NCBI GenBank assembly: GCA_001782015.1
Contig: MFNJ01000060.1
Location: 1-48,685, forward strand
Direction: 5' to 3'
DNA: 48,685 bases
From: Candidatus Levybacteria bacterium RIFCSPHIGHO2_01_FULL_36_15
Lineage (GTDB): Bacteria > Patescibacteriota > Microgenomatia > Levybacterales > GWA1-39-11
In this document: positions 16,309 to 25,071 of the stretch, in pieces
Layout of the letters: each line of letters opens with the position of its first letter
Position numbering within the stretch: position 1 is the stretch's first letter
Made by a program: the position numbers and the translations under genes
The notes under the pieces: model-generated
Told to the model about the DNA's origin: nothing
The model's input: only the letters and a program-made list of their open reading frames with translations
The model's database searches: none

Positions 16309-18690
16309 ATGAATAGATACAGATATTTGTTCGAAACATACTCTTTTTTCAATCAAAAAGTGATCTTTTGGATAAGGTTTCTACTTTATCTTGTCTTTGC
16401 TTTGTTGATACTGCAAAATTTAAACAACGTTATTGTTTTAAAAACCGTCGTTTCTTTTTTCTTCCTGTTTTTGGTTAATGAAGTATTTCTCCATTATAAA
16501 GTTTTTAAGATGCGGCCCCGTTCCAGAGTAGAGGATGCAACTGATCCGCAAGATGCGCTTCTTTTTTCAGCTTTATATCATTATGTATGTGCAATAAATG
16601 GATATGATTTGATTTCAAGCTTTATGTTGAATCCGGAAGCTCAATTCATAGCCTATAAAGTGGATTCATCATTTACTCTATTCAAAAGTGATATTTCAAA
16701 AACTGACGTATTGAATAAAGCTTTGGAAATTGTAAAGAGCATAAAAGGCGATTATATCCTAGAAATTGATTTATTGATTGCCTATATTATTTTAACGGAG
16801 GATAAGGCAAAGCTCCTTGAAAAAAATGATCTTAGAACAGAAGACGCGATAAATTTGCTCTACTGGGCGCGAAACAAATATTGGACTGAAAAAAGCGGTT
16901 TTGAAAACTTAGTTTATGACGGTTCCGGCGTTTTTGATTTTTTTATATTTGGTTGGAATGTAGAAACCAAAAAATATACTTCAGATATGTCCATGAAGGT
17001 TTTATCTTATAGATTTGCTCCAAGCGTTGTTGGAAGAACCAAGGAGTATGAAAAATTGATTTCAGCGCTTTCTAAAGATCAGGAAAACAGCGTTATTTTG
17101 ATTGGTGAGCCGGGTACGGGAAAAATGTCCCTGGCGCAATATTTTGCCTATCAAAGTCATATAGGTCACACCCCGGGAAGAGTTGCCTATAGGCGTGTTT
17201 TTGAGCTTTATATTGACAGACTGCTGTCGGGAGCACAAAACCAGGGTGAGCTTGAAGAGCGGCTGGTCAGTTTTTTTGAAGATGTTTATCATTCCGGTAA
17301 CACGATTGTTTTTATACAGAACATTGAAAATGTATTTGGACAAGGGGGGTTTGGTTTTGACGTATCTGGCGCAATTTTTGAGTATTTAAAGAGCGGAAAA
17401 ATCCAAATAATCGGTACATCTTCTTCTGCTTCTTATAAAAGATATCTTGAGAATAGAAGTGATATCAGCGTCCTTTTTGAAATTATAAGACTTGAAGAAC
17501 CAAGTGAGAAAGACGCGCTTTTCATGCTTTTTGAAAAAGTTTGGGAGAAAGAATCCACGCATGGGGTTGATTTTACATATGGAGCAATAAAGGCAACAGT
17601 ATCTCTTTCTTCTTCTTATTTAATCGGGCGCTATCTTCCCGGAAAAGCTGTTGATTTACTGGAAGAAGTTGCCTCGGATGCAAGGGTAAAAAATAAAAAA
17701 ATAGTGGATAGAGATGATGTGATTAAAAAAATTGAGGAAAAAACACAAATAGTTCTTTCAGCTCCCACAGAGAAAGAAAAAAATATACTTCTTAATCTTG
17801 AACAGGAAATTCACAAGAGAATAATTGACCAGCAACAGGCAGTTGATGCGGTATCAAATGCCATAAGAAGGCTGCGGAGCGGATTTGCGAATAGGAAAAG
17901 ACCAATCTCTGTATTTCTGTTTCTTGGGCCAACGGGTGTGGGGAAAACAGAAACCGCAAAAGCACTTGCTCAGGTTTATTTCAAAGACGAAAACAGGATG
18001 ATCAGGCTTGATATGTCAGAATACCAAACACAGGAATCTATAAAAAGACTTTTGGGTTCACTGCCCGGAGAAGATTATTCCCCTTCAGAATTTATGGAAA
18101 ATATTAAAGAGCATCCTTTCTCCCTTCTGCTTTTGGATGAGTTTGAGAAGGCAAATCCGCAAATACTGAACGTATTTTTGCAGGTTTTTGATGATGGAAG
18201 ACTTACGGATAATCTGGGCAGAACGATTCCTTTTACCAACACCATAATAATTGCTACCTCCAATGCCGGAACGGAGCAAATCCGTGAGATGCTGCAAAAA
18301 GGCATGGACATAACCTCAATGAAAAAAACGCTTCTTGATTATCTGCAGAAAAACGGTCTGTTCAGGCCTGAACTTTTGAACAGATTTGATGATATCATTA
18401 TTTTTAAACCTCTTGGAAGCGCAGAAATAAAAAGCATCGCGGAGCTGGAACTTGCCAAAGTGTTAAAGCAGACGGAAGAAAAAAGTATTTATATAAAATA
18501 CGATGGAAAAATAATAGATAAAATTTCAAAAGAGGCGTTTGACGCGGAATTCGGAGCAAGAAACGTAAGGCGCTTTATAGAAAGCAACGTAGAAAATTAC
18601 GTGTCTAAAATGATTCTGCAAAATCAAATAAAAAAAGGAGACAAGAAACTTCTTACTGTTGATGAAAAAGGCCAAATTGCCGTAGTATAA
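16309..18690 (+). CDS. Membrane-anchored Clp-type double AAA+ protein with a degenerate first ATPase domain
   Basis: About 793 residues from ATG 16309 (the frame extends to a TTG at 16300). Positions here count from that ATG. Two membrane helices lie near 18-61, followed by a divergent N-domain (~75-200). D1 has GEPGTGKM (266-273) with Met replacing Thr/Ser, and its Walker B reads VFIQNIEN with Gln-Asn instead of Asp-Glu, so D1 is probably inactive. D2 is intact: GPTGVGKT (540-547), LLLLDEFEKA and a sensor TSNAG. IGRYLPGKAVDLLEE matches the Clp D1 small domain. It should be a ClpB/ClpC-like unfoldase tethered to the membrane. No clear ClpP-docking loop was recognised. Confidence 0.8.
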   Translation: MNRYRYLFETYSFFNQKVIFWIRFLLYLVFALLILQNLNNVIVLKTVVSFFFLFLVNEVFLHYKVFKMRPRSRVEDATDPQDALLFSALYHYVCAINGYDLISSFMLNPEAQFIAYKVDSSFTLFKSDISKTDVLNKALEIVKSIKGDYILEIDLLIAYIILTEDKAKLLEKNDLRTEDAINLLYWARNKYWTEKSGFENLVYDGSGVFDFFIFGWNVETKKYTSDMSMKVLSYRFAPSVVGRTKEYEKLISALSKDQENSVILIGEPGTGKMSLAQYFAYQSHIGHTPGRVAYRRVFELYIDRLLSGAQNQGELEERLVSFFEDVYHSGNTIVFIQNIENVFGQGGFGFDVSGAIFEYLKSGKIQIIGTSSSASYKRYLENRSDISVLFEIIRLEEPSEKDALFMLFEKVWEKESTHGVDFTYGAIKATVSLSSSYLIGRYLPGKAVDLLEEVASDARVKNKKIVDRDDVIKKIEEKTQIVLSAPTEKEKNILLNLEQEIHKRIIDQQQAVDAVSNAIRRLRSGFANRKRPISVFLFLGPTGVGKTETAKALAQVYFKDENRMIRLDMSEYQTQESIKRLLGSLPGEDYSPSEFMENIKEHPFSLLLLDEFEKANPQILNVFLQVFDDGRLTDNLGRTIPFTNTIIIATSNAGTEQIREMLQKGMDITSMKKTLLDYLQKNGLFRPELLNRFDDIIIFKPLGSAEIKSIAELELAKVLKQTEEKSIYIKYDGKIIDKISKEAFDAEFGARNVRRFIESNVENYVSKMILQNQIKKGDKKLLTVDEKGQIAVV

Positions 18691-18731
18691 AAAGCAGTTT
18701 GATATACTCCTGATATCCAATGTGTTTTGTC

Positions 18732-18753
18732 CGCAGATTTTATTTTATCTGCG
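18732..18753. repeat. Perfect 7-bp hairpin in the clp-nusA gap
   Basis: CGCAGAT (18732-18738) pairs with ATCTGCG (18747-18753) around an 8-nt AT loop. An alternative stem (GCGCC with GGTGC, 18751-18765) overlaps it. There is no T-run after either on the plus strand, so it is not a typical terminator. Its role is unknown. Confidence 0.5.
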
Positions 18754-18843
18754 CCCCGAAGGTGCAATATAGTGAATTGGTAATTTCGAAATTCTCAAAA
18801 TTATTTTTAAAAAAAAGTCTTTGATCTTTTAAGAGGTAATTTC

Positions 18844-18872
18844 TTGACTACAAAATGAGTATCTGTTAAAAT
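18844..18872 (+). promoter_or_regulatory. Promoter of the nusA operon
   Basis: TTGACT (18844-18849), exactly 17 nt, TAAAAT (18867-18872). Initiation near 18879 would give a leader of about 60 nt that carries the hairpin at 18900-18925. This is one of few promoters here not abutting the start codon. Confidence 0.7.
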
Positions 18873-18899
18873 GAATTCAGTTTTGGTTAGTAATTGTTG

Positions 18900-18934
18900 T
18901 GGTGGGAAGAAGATTTTACCCACCATATTTTTTG
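18900..18934 (+). terminator. Intrinsic-terminator-like attenuator in the nusA leader
   Basis: TGGTGGG (18900-18906) pairs perfectly with CCCACCA (18919-18925) around a 12-nt loop, and TATTTTTTT follows at once. The GC-rich stem plus T-run lies between the promoter and the nusA start (18942). Since NusA stimulates pausing and intrinsic termination, this is a natural site for autogenous attenuation; the function is inferred. Confidence 0.65.
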
Positions 18935-18941
18935 ATAGTAT

Positions 18942-20018
18942 ATGCCAGTAGTTCAAAGAAGCGAATTTTCTTTAGCATTAAATCAAATAGCCTCTGAACG
19001 GGGGGTAGATCCCTCTATTGTTATTGACACAATCAAGGGCGCAATACTTGCCGCCTACAGAAAAGACCATCCGGGTATTGAAATTGAAGAATACAGCGTG
19101 GATTTGGACAAAAATACGGGTGAAACTAAAATTCTGCATAAAGAAGAGGATGTAACTCCTCCAGGTTTTGGGAGAATTGCCGCCCAAACTGCCAAACAGG
19201 TTTTACTTCAGAAAATTCGAGAGAAGGAAAAGGATGCTATTTTTGAGGAATATTCAAAAATAGTAGGCAATGTGGTAAACGGGATGATTCTAAGATTTGC
19301 CGGACCCAATATAATCATGGATATTGGCAAAGCTGAAGCTATTATGCCTTCCTCTCAAAAAATACCAAGCGAATCATATTTTCTTAACAAAAAAATACCG
19401 GTTTATATAGTTGAAATTAATGAAGAAAAAAAAGACAGAGAAATTATTGTCTCACGAACTCATTCCGGGCTTTTAGAGGGGCTTCTTAAAAAAGAGGTTC
19501 CTGAGGTTGCTGCCAGAAGCGTGGTTGTTAAAAAAGTAGTCAGAGAGCCGGGAAGCAGGGCAAAAATTGCTGTTTATTCGGAACAGTCGGGAGTTGATCC
19601 TGTGGGAAGCTGCGTGGGACAAAAGGGAGTGAGAATTCAGGCCGTTATTGAAGCTCTTGACGGACTTGAAAAAATAGATGTGATCCAGTACAGCAGCGAT
19701 CCGGCAAAGTTTATAGCCAATGCCCTCTCACCAGCAAAAGACCTTAAAGTTTCAGTAAATGAGGAAGAAAAAATAGCTAAAGTTACTGCCCCAAAAGAAG
19801 AATTACCGCTTATTATTGGTAGAGAAGGACAGAATGTGCGTCTTGCCTCAAAACTTGCCGGCTACAACATTGAAGTTGAAGGAATAGAAGAGGCCGTTAT
19901 CAGCTACACCTGTTCTTTGTGCAGTATGAAGTTTGAAAGCCAGGAAGAATTGGAAAAGCATTTCAAGGAAAAGCATGAGAAAGAAGAGAAAAAAAGTAAG
20001 CGAGAAAAGAAAAAATAA
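18942..20018 (+). CDS. nusA: Transcription factor NusA with a C-terminal C2H2 zinc finger
   Basis: A 358-residue NusA. The N-terminal RNA-polymerase-binding domain occupies about 1-110, S1 about 112-175 and KH1/KH2 about 190-315, with the signature GSCVGQKGVRIQAV and IIGREGQNVRLA GxxG loops. It modulates pausing, termination and antitermination. Bacterial NusA normally ends at KH2 or in acidic repeats. Here, C324 and C327, F331, L337, H340 and H345 form C-x2-C-x3-F-x5-L-x2-H-x4-H, a canonical C2H2 zinc finger, followed by a Lys/Glu-rich tail. It heads the nusA-infB operon, as in many bacteria. Confidence 0.95.
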   Translation: MPVVQRSEFSLALNQIASERGVDPSIVIDTIKGAILAAYRKDHPGIEIEEYSVDLDKNTGETKILHKEEDVTPPGFGRIAAQTAKQVLLQKIREKEKDAIFEEYSKIVGNVVNGMILRFAGPNIIMDIGKAEAIMPSSQKIPSESYFLNKKIPVYIVEINEEKKDREIIVSRTHSGLLEGLLKKEVPEVAARSVVVKKVVREPGSRAKIAVYSEQSGVDPVGSCVGQKGVRIQAVIEALDGLEKIDVIQYSSDPAKFIANALSPAKDLKVSVNEEEKIAKVTAPKEELPLIIGREGQNVRLASKLAGYNIEVEGIEEAVISYTCSLCSMKFESQEELEKHFKEKHEKEEKKSKREKKK

Positions 20019-20057
20019 AAGTATGAGATTTTTTCTTGCCAATCTAAATTATGATTT

Positions 20058-21560
20058 ATGCAAAAAAATAGCGTTAATATTAAAAATATTAAGTTGCAAA
20101 ATAAAGACAATGTTTTCCCTCCGGTTGTTTCTGTGCTTGGACATGTAGATCATGGCAAAACCTCACTTCTTGATGCTATTCGAAAAACCAATATTGCCTC
20201 CCGCGAAAAAGGCGGTATTACCCAAAAAATAGGCGCCTCAGAAGTGGAAATAGAACATGAGGGCAAAACGCGTAAAATAACTTTTATTGATACTCCGGGA
20301 CATGAAGCATTTGACAATATGAGAGCAAGAGGAGTATTGGTTTCTGACCTTGTGCTTCTTTTGGTAGCATCTGATGATGGGGTAATGCCTCAAACTAAGG
20401 AATCAATTAAAAAAGTAACGGAAGCAAAAGTTCCATTCATAGTGGTCATTACAAAAGTTGATCTTCCAAATATAAATATTGAGAAAGTGAAGCAGCAAAT
20501 CAATAAAGAAGGAGTCCTTCTTGAAGGATTAGGCGGGGATGTGCCCTATATTGGAGTTTCGTCAAAAACCGGTGAGAAGATAAAAGATCTTTTAGATTTG
20601 ATTGTTCTTGTTTACGATATAAATCAAGTAAAAAAGGATGAAAATGCTGATTTTCTTGGTCTTGTGATTGAGTCAAAACTTGATAGAAAAAAAGGCGCGG
20701 TTGCAACGGTTATTGTAAAAAACGGAAAAATCCAAACAGCAGACAAGGTTTTCTCACTGGAAAACAAAGAAGTCGGCAAGGTTCGCGCGCTTATTGATGC
20801 TTTTGGTAAGAATATTCCTGTTGCTACTCCCGGTAAAGCAGTTGAAATTTTGGGTATAAGAGATATTCTTCCTACGGGGAGTGTTCTTTATAATACACAG
20901 CAAAAAGAAATAATGCCTAAAGTTTCAAATGCTATTCTTCCGGTGCAGCAGTCAACTGCTGATCTTGTAAAATTACTTTTTAAGGACGATGAGAGCACAT
21001 TAAGGATAGTTCTCAAAACCCAGACTAAAGGAGAAGTTGAGGCTATTAAAAACAGCCTGCCTGAGAAAAGAGTTGAAGTTGTATTTGAAGGACAGGGAGA
21101 TGTCAGCATATCGGATGTTCTGCTTGCCAAGGATTTTGGCGCAATTATAGTGGGATTTAACAATGAAATAACCCGCGAAGCAAAAAGCCTTGCCGAAAGC
21201 GAACACATATTTTATAAAATATACAGCATTATTTATGAGCTTCTGGATGAGGTTAAGGAAGCTGTTGAGGCGCTCCTAAGAGGAGAACAGGAAGAGATTT
21301 TAGGTAAGGCAAATATTTTAGCCTCGTTTGACAGCCAGGAAGGGAAAATCTTGGGGTTGAGAGTGATTGAGGGGAGGCTGGCTTTAAGCGATAAAGTTAA
21401 GGTTACCAGAGGAAAGAAGGAAATTGGCAGATCCAAGCTTGTTTCTTTAAGAAGAGGCAAACAGGAGGTTAAAGAAGCAGGCCGGAATATTGAATGCGGC
21501 GCGATGATAGCTCCTTTTATTGACTTTTTAATAGGAGATGTGATATCATCCTATAAGTAA
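20058..21560 (+). CDS. infB: Translation initiation factor IF-2, short form
   Basis: A 500-residue IF-2 that delivers initiator tRNA to the ribosome in a GTP-dependent way. G1 is GHVDHGKT (28-35), G2 lies in GGITQKIGA, G3 is DTPGHE. G4 reads TKVD where NKxD is normal, a tolerable but uncommon change. Domains II, III and the C-terminal fMet-tRNA-binding region (GKILGLRVIEGRLALSDKV) are present. The IF2N repeats and the long linker seen in E. coli (890 residues) are absent. It follows nusA by 39 nt. No Shine-Dalgarno-like sequence precedes ATG 20058. Confidence 0.95.
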   Translation: MQKNSVNIKNIKLQNKDNVFPPVVSVLGHVDHGKTSLLDAIRKTNIASREKGGITQKIGASEVEIEHEGKTRKITFIDTPGHEAFDNMRARGVLVSDLVLLLVASDDGVMPQTKESIKKVTEAKVPFIVVITKVDLPNINIEKVKQQINKEGVLLEGLGGDVPYIGVSSKTGEKIKDLLDLIVLVYDINQVKKDENADFLGLVIESKLDRKKGAVATVIVKNGKIQTADKVFSLENKEVGKVRALIDAFGKNIPVATPGKAVEILGIRDILPTGSVLYNTQQKEIMPKVSNAILPVQQSTADLVKLLFKDDESTLRIVLKTQTKGEVEAIKNSLPEKRVEVVFEGQGDVSISDVLLAKDFGAIIVGFNNEITREAKSLAESEHIFYKIYSIIYELLDEVKEAVEALLRGEQEEILGKANILASFDSQEGKILGLRVIEGRLALSDKVKVTRGKKEIGRSKLVSLRRGKQEVKEAGRNIECGAMIAPFIDFLIGDVISSYK

Positions 21561-21579
21561 TTCCTTTAGGATTGTGGCT

Positions 21580-22503
21580 ATGAACGAATCAGTTTTTTCA
21601 CAAAATAGAGACTTATTAAGTGGTTTGATCGGCGAAAATTCCGATATTGGGATAATTGTGGGTGATCCTCATAATCTTGATAAAGTGGCTTCAGGTCTTG
21701 CTTTGTATTTAGCCCTGTCAGAAGCCGGTAAGAATGTTCAAGTTGCCTCAAAAAGTGAGCCGATAGTTGAATTTTCCAATTTAGTTGGGATAGATAGAAT
21801 CAGAAAAGATTTTTCAGGGGCTGTCAAGACTTTCACGATTTCTTTGCCTTATGCTGAGGGTGAAATAGAAAAAGTTTCCTATAAAATTGAGAACGAAAAA
21901 CTTAATATAAACTTATTTGCTGGAGACCAGAATATTTCTTTTTCCGAAAAAGACATTAAATATTTAAAAAAAGGATCTCTTCCTTCGCTTATTATAACCA
22001 TAGGCGTTTCTTCCGTAGAAAAACTTACAAACTTTTTTGATTTTTCTTCAAATGTTAAGCTGGTTAATATAGATAACAGTCCGGAAAACAGCGGTTACGG
22101 TGATATTGCTTTTGTTGGTGCAGGTTATTCTTCTATATCAGAAATGGTTACTAAAATAATACATGATTTATCAATACCCATGAATATAGATATTTCACAA
22201 AATCTTTTGGATGGGATAACAGCGGCAACAGAAAATTTCAGTTCTTATAACACAAGTCCTTATGCTTTTGAAGCAGTTTCTTATCTTTTGAGAAACGGCG
22301 CAAAAAGAATTTTGTCAGGGAGAAGACAGACGGCAAAGAAAGACTTCTTGAGAGATCTTGGTGAACAACGTGAAAATCTTTCTGTACCCGTAGCACAAAA
22401 TAATAACCAACAGCCTGCAAATAATGAAAGTACTGATGAGGTACCTGAAGATTGGTTTACTCCTAAAGTTTTCAGAAGTTCATCAAAAAAACAGGATGAA
22501 TAA
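21580..22503 (+). CDS. Degenerate DHH-family (NrnA-like) protein, probably non-catalytic
   Basis: About 307 residues. The fold pattern follows NrnA-like DHH phosphoesterases: an opening DPHNLDKVASGLALYLAL resembling the H-x-x-P-D-x-D motif, a middle VNIDNSPENSGYGDI where active enzymes have D-H-H, and LLDGITAATENF where they have GIxTDTGxF. Most metal-ligand residues are thus replaced. An Asn/Gln-rich tail (~270-309) ends the protein. It takes the slot after infB where other genomes carry nrnA, supporting homology. ATG 21580 has AGGA 8 nt upstream; a GTG lies at 21574. It may bind nucleotides or RNA without cutting. Confidence 0.6.
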   Translation: MNESVFSQNRDLLSGLIGENSDIGIIVGDPHNLDKVASGLALYLALSEAGKNVQVASKSEPIVEFSNLVGIDRIRKDFSGAVKTFTISLPYAEGEIEKVSYKIENEKLNINLFAGDQNISFSEKDIKYLKKGSLPSLIITIGVSSVEKLTNFFDFSSNVKLVNIDNSPENSGYGDIAFVGAGYSSISEMVTKIIHDLSIPMNIDISQNLLDGITAATENFSSYNTSPYAFEAVSYLLRNGAKRILSGRRQTAKKDFLRDLGEQRENLSVPVAQNNNQQPANNESTDEVPEDWFTPKVFRSSSKKQDE

Positions 22504-22537
22504 AAATCAGGGAATCAGGGTATGAATATCTTCCCCA

Positions 22538-22567
22538 TTGAAATATAAACCCTTTTTTTGGTAAAAT
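22538..22567 (+). promoter_or_regulatory. Leaderless promoter of rpsO-pnp
   Basis: TTGAAA (22538-22543), 18-nt spacer, TAAAAT (22562-22567), then 7 nt to the rpsO ATG. With no leader, the usual S15 autoregulatory mRNA element cannot precede the start codon. Confidence 0.6.
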
Positions 22568-22574
22568 TACAGAC

Positions 22575-22841
22575 ATGCCATTAACATCAGACGAAAAAAA
22601 GAAAATAATTAAAGACTTTTCAGTAGTTCAAGGCGATACAGGAAGCCCTGAAGTGCAGATTGCTTTATTAACACATAAGATACAAAAGCTTACTGACCAT
22701 TTGAAAATTCACGCAAAGGATTTTCATAGCAGACGTGGGCTTTTAAATATGTTATCAAAAAGAAGGAGGCTCTTTAATTTTCTTGTTAAAATGGATAAGA
22801 AAAGATCCGACTTTATTGGAAAGAAGATAGGGCTTGCATAA
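22575..22841 (+). CDS. rpsO: 30S ribosomal protein S15
   Basis: An 88-residue protein matching S15 in length and conserved blocks: DTGSPEVQIALLTHKI near residues 21-36, the 16S rRNA-binding HSRRGLLNMLSKRRRL, and the final DFIGKKIGL. It binds the central domain of 16S rRNA early in small-subunit assembly. It shares one base with pnp (TAATG), the classic rpsO-pnp pairing, so the two are translationally coupled. Confidence 0.98.
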   Translation: MPLTSDEKKKIIKDFSVVQGDTGSPEVQIALLTHKIQKLTDHLKIHAKDFHSRRGLLNMLSKRRRLFNFLVKMDKKRSDFIGKKIGLA

Positions 22842-25033
22842 TGAAATATTCCTCGAAGACTTTTGATTTATCAGGTAAAACAGTTTCATTGGAGACCGGA
22901 GTTCTTGCTGAGCAGGCAACCAGTAGTGTTATGGCAAGGATAGGAGATACAATGGTTCTTGTAACCGTTGTTATGGGTCAGGAAAATCCCAATCTTGACT
23001 ATTTTCCTTTGACAGTTGAATACGTTGAAAGACTTTATGCAGGCGGAAGAATTAAGGGTAGCCGTTGGGTTAAAAGAGAAGGAAGGCCAACCGATGAAGC
23101 AATACTTAAAGCAAGATTAATTGACAGATCCATAAGGCCCTTTTTCCCTAAAGAATTTAAAAAAGAAGTTCAGGTGGTTGTAACTATTCTATCAGTGGAT
23201 GGAGAAAACGATCCGGATATTCTTTCTTTGATCGCAACATCTGCAGCGCTTGCTATTTCAAGAATACCTTGGAATGGACCTATTGGGGCAATAAGAATAG
23301 GTATGATAGGTGAAGGAAACGGACAGCACGAATTTATTGTAAATCCTGACAGCAGTGAGGTTGATGCCCTTGATCTAGAATTGGTTGTTACCTCAAAGAA
23401 TAATAAAGTTTTAATGATGGAAGCCGGAGCAAAACAGGTAAAAGAAGAGCTTGTTCTGGAAGCAATACTTAAAGCAAAAGAATGGAATGAGAAAATAATA
23501 AATATTATAAATGAGTGGGTAAAAGAAATAGGAAGTAAAAAAGAGAAAGTCTTAAAGGATGAAGATTTTGAGAAAATAGTTTCTCTTATTGAAAAATCTT
23601 TTAAGGAAGATATACATGCCCTTATTGAAAGTAGTGTAGACAAAGAAGTTGGCGCAGATCTTAATGCGATTGTTGAAAAAGTAAGTGAACTTGAAAAAGA
23701 GAATCCTTTTGACAAAGCAAAAATTAAAAAAGCGGCAGATTATGTATTTAAAAAAACTATAAAGGAAAATATTCTCACAAAAGAAAAGCGACCCGATGGT
23801 AGAAAGATAGATGAAATAAGACCAATCAGTGCTAAAGTAGGAATTTTACCAAGAACTCACGGATCGGCAATTTTTCAGCGCGGTGAAACACAGGTTTTAA
23901 CAGTCGTAACACTGGGAACTTCATCTTTTGAACAGTTAATTGAGAGTCCTGAAGGGGAAGAAGCAAAGCGCTATATACATCATTATTCTATGCCTCCTTA
24001 TTCGGTGGGTGAGGCAGGTAGAATGGGTGCGATTTCAAGACGTGAAATCGGGCATGGAGCATTGGCTGAAAGAGCGCTTCTTCCGGTTGTTCCAGCAGAT
24101 TTAAAATTTCCATATGTTATAAGAGTTGTATCAGAAGTAATGTCATCCAACGGTTCAACCTCTATGGCTTCAGCCTGCGGATCAGCACTCTCTCTTATGG
24201 ATGCGGGTGTTCCAATTTCTTCTCCCGTTGCGGGTATTGCGATAGGTCTGGTTTCTGATAAAGATAAATATGTTGTTTTATCAGACATAATAGGACTTGA
24301 AGATTTTTCAGGAGAGATGGATTTTAAAGTTGCGGGAACGGAGCGCGGAATAACGGCAATCCAACTTGATGTAAAGAATGACGGTTTAACTGAGGAGATT
24401 ATCAAAGAAACATTCTCACGCGCGCTTTCTGGAAGACTTTTTATTCTTGAAAAAATGAATGAAGTTATGAAATCTTCAAGAAAGGAAGTTTCTAAGTTTG
24501 CTCCCAAGATTAAAGTTGTAACTATCGATACCAGCAAAATTGGAGAAGTTATTGGAAGCGGTGGAAAAGTAATAAGAAACATAATCGCAAATACAGGAGC
24601 GAATGTGGACGTTGATGAAACTGGTAAAGTGACGATTTCTTCAATAGAAGAGGAAGCGGTTGAAAAAGCAGCTTCCTGGATAGATTTATTGACCCGGGAA
24701 ATTCTAAAAGGTGAAGTATTTGAAGGAAAAGTAAAAAGAATATTACCCTTTGGGGCAATGGTTGAAATAGTTCCGGGCAAGGAAGGATTGGTTCATGTTT
24801 CAGAAATGGCTACTGAGTATGTTCAAAATCCGGCAGACGTGGTAAAAATTGGCCAAACGGTAAAAATAAGAGTTAAGGAAACAGATGAACAGGGAAGAAT
24901 CAATTTGTCAATGGTTTTTGGAGAAAAGGCCACAGATGAAAAAAGAATGGATAGGCCAATGGGTAGAATGCGTGACAACAGGCGTCCTTCATTTTCTCCA
25001 AGAGACCGATTCTCCCGCAAGAAAAGATTCTAG
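22841..25033 (+). CDS. pnp: Polyribonucleotide nucleotidyltransferase (PNPase)
   Basis: A 730-residue 3'-5' phosphorolytic exoribonuclease. Two RNase PH-like domains (1-~210 and ~310-530) flank a helical linker. The second contains SNGSTSMASACGSALSLMDA and the catalytic FKVAGTERGITAIQLDVK region. KH follows (~550-610, GEVIGSGGKVIRNI) and then S1 (~625-695, GLVHVSEMA). The tail is Arg/Met/Phe-rich and basic, which may help hold RNA. It degrades mRNA and can add tails. It starts on the last base of the rpsO stop codon. Length and domains are normal for the family. Confidence 0.97.
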   Translation: MKYSSKTFDLSGKTVSLETGVLAEQATSSVMARIGDTMVLVTVVMGQENPNLDYFPLTVEYVERLYAGGRIKGSRWVKREGRPTDEAILKARLIDRSIRPFFPKEFKKEVQVVVTILSVDGENDPDILSLIATSAALAISRIPWNGPIGAIRIGMIGEGNGQHEFIVNPDSSEVDALDLELVVTSKNNKVLMMEAGAKQVKEELVLEAILKAKEWNEKIINIINEWVKEIGSKKEKVLKDEDFEKIVSLIEKSFKEDIHALIESSVDKEVGADLNAIVEKVSELEKENPFDKAKIKKAADYVFKKTIKENILTKEKRPDGRKIDEIRPISAKVGILPRTHGSAIFQRGETQVLTVVTLGTSSFEQLIESPEGEEAKRYIHHYSMPPYSVGEAGRMGAISRREIGHGALAERALLPVVPADLKFPYVIRVVSEVMSSNGSTSMASACGSALSLMDAGVPISSPVAGIAIGLVSDKDKYVVLSDIIGLEDFSGEMDFKVAGTERGITAIQLDVKNDGLTEEIIKETFSRALSGRLFILEKMNEVMKSSRKEVSKFAPKIKVVTIDTSKIGEVIGSGGKVIRNIIANTGANVDVDETGKVTISSIEEEAVEKAASWIDLLTREILKGEVFEGKVKRILPFGAMVEIVPGKEGLVHVSEMATEYVQNPADVVKIGQTVKIRVKETDEQGRINLSMVFGEKATDEKRMDRPMGRMRDNRRPSFSPRDRFSRKKRF

Positions 25034-25071
25034 ATTTTAAAATCATCTTTGCCGCCCGGAGCAGAATGAAG

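Noticed and set aside
18732-18765. Hairpin after the Clp gene as an intrinsic terminator
   Set aside because: The stem is good, but no T-run follows on either strand and an alternative stem overlaps it.
23170-24780. Long open frames on the minus strand opposite pnp
   Set aside because: They lie wholly inside a clear PNPase gene, have low-complexity Ser/Ile-rich translations and no conserved motif.
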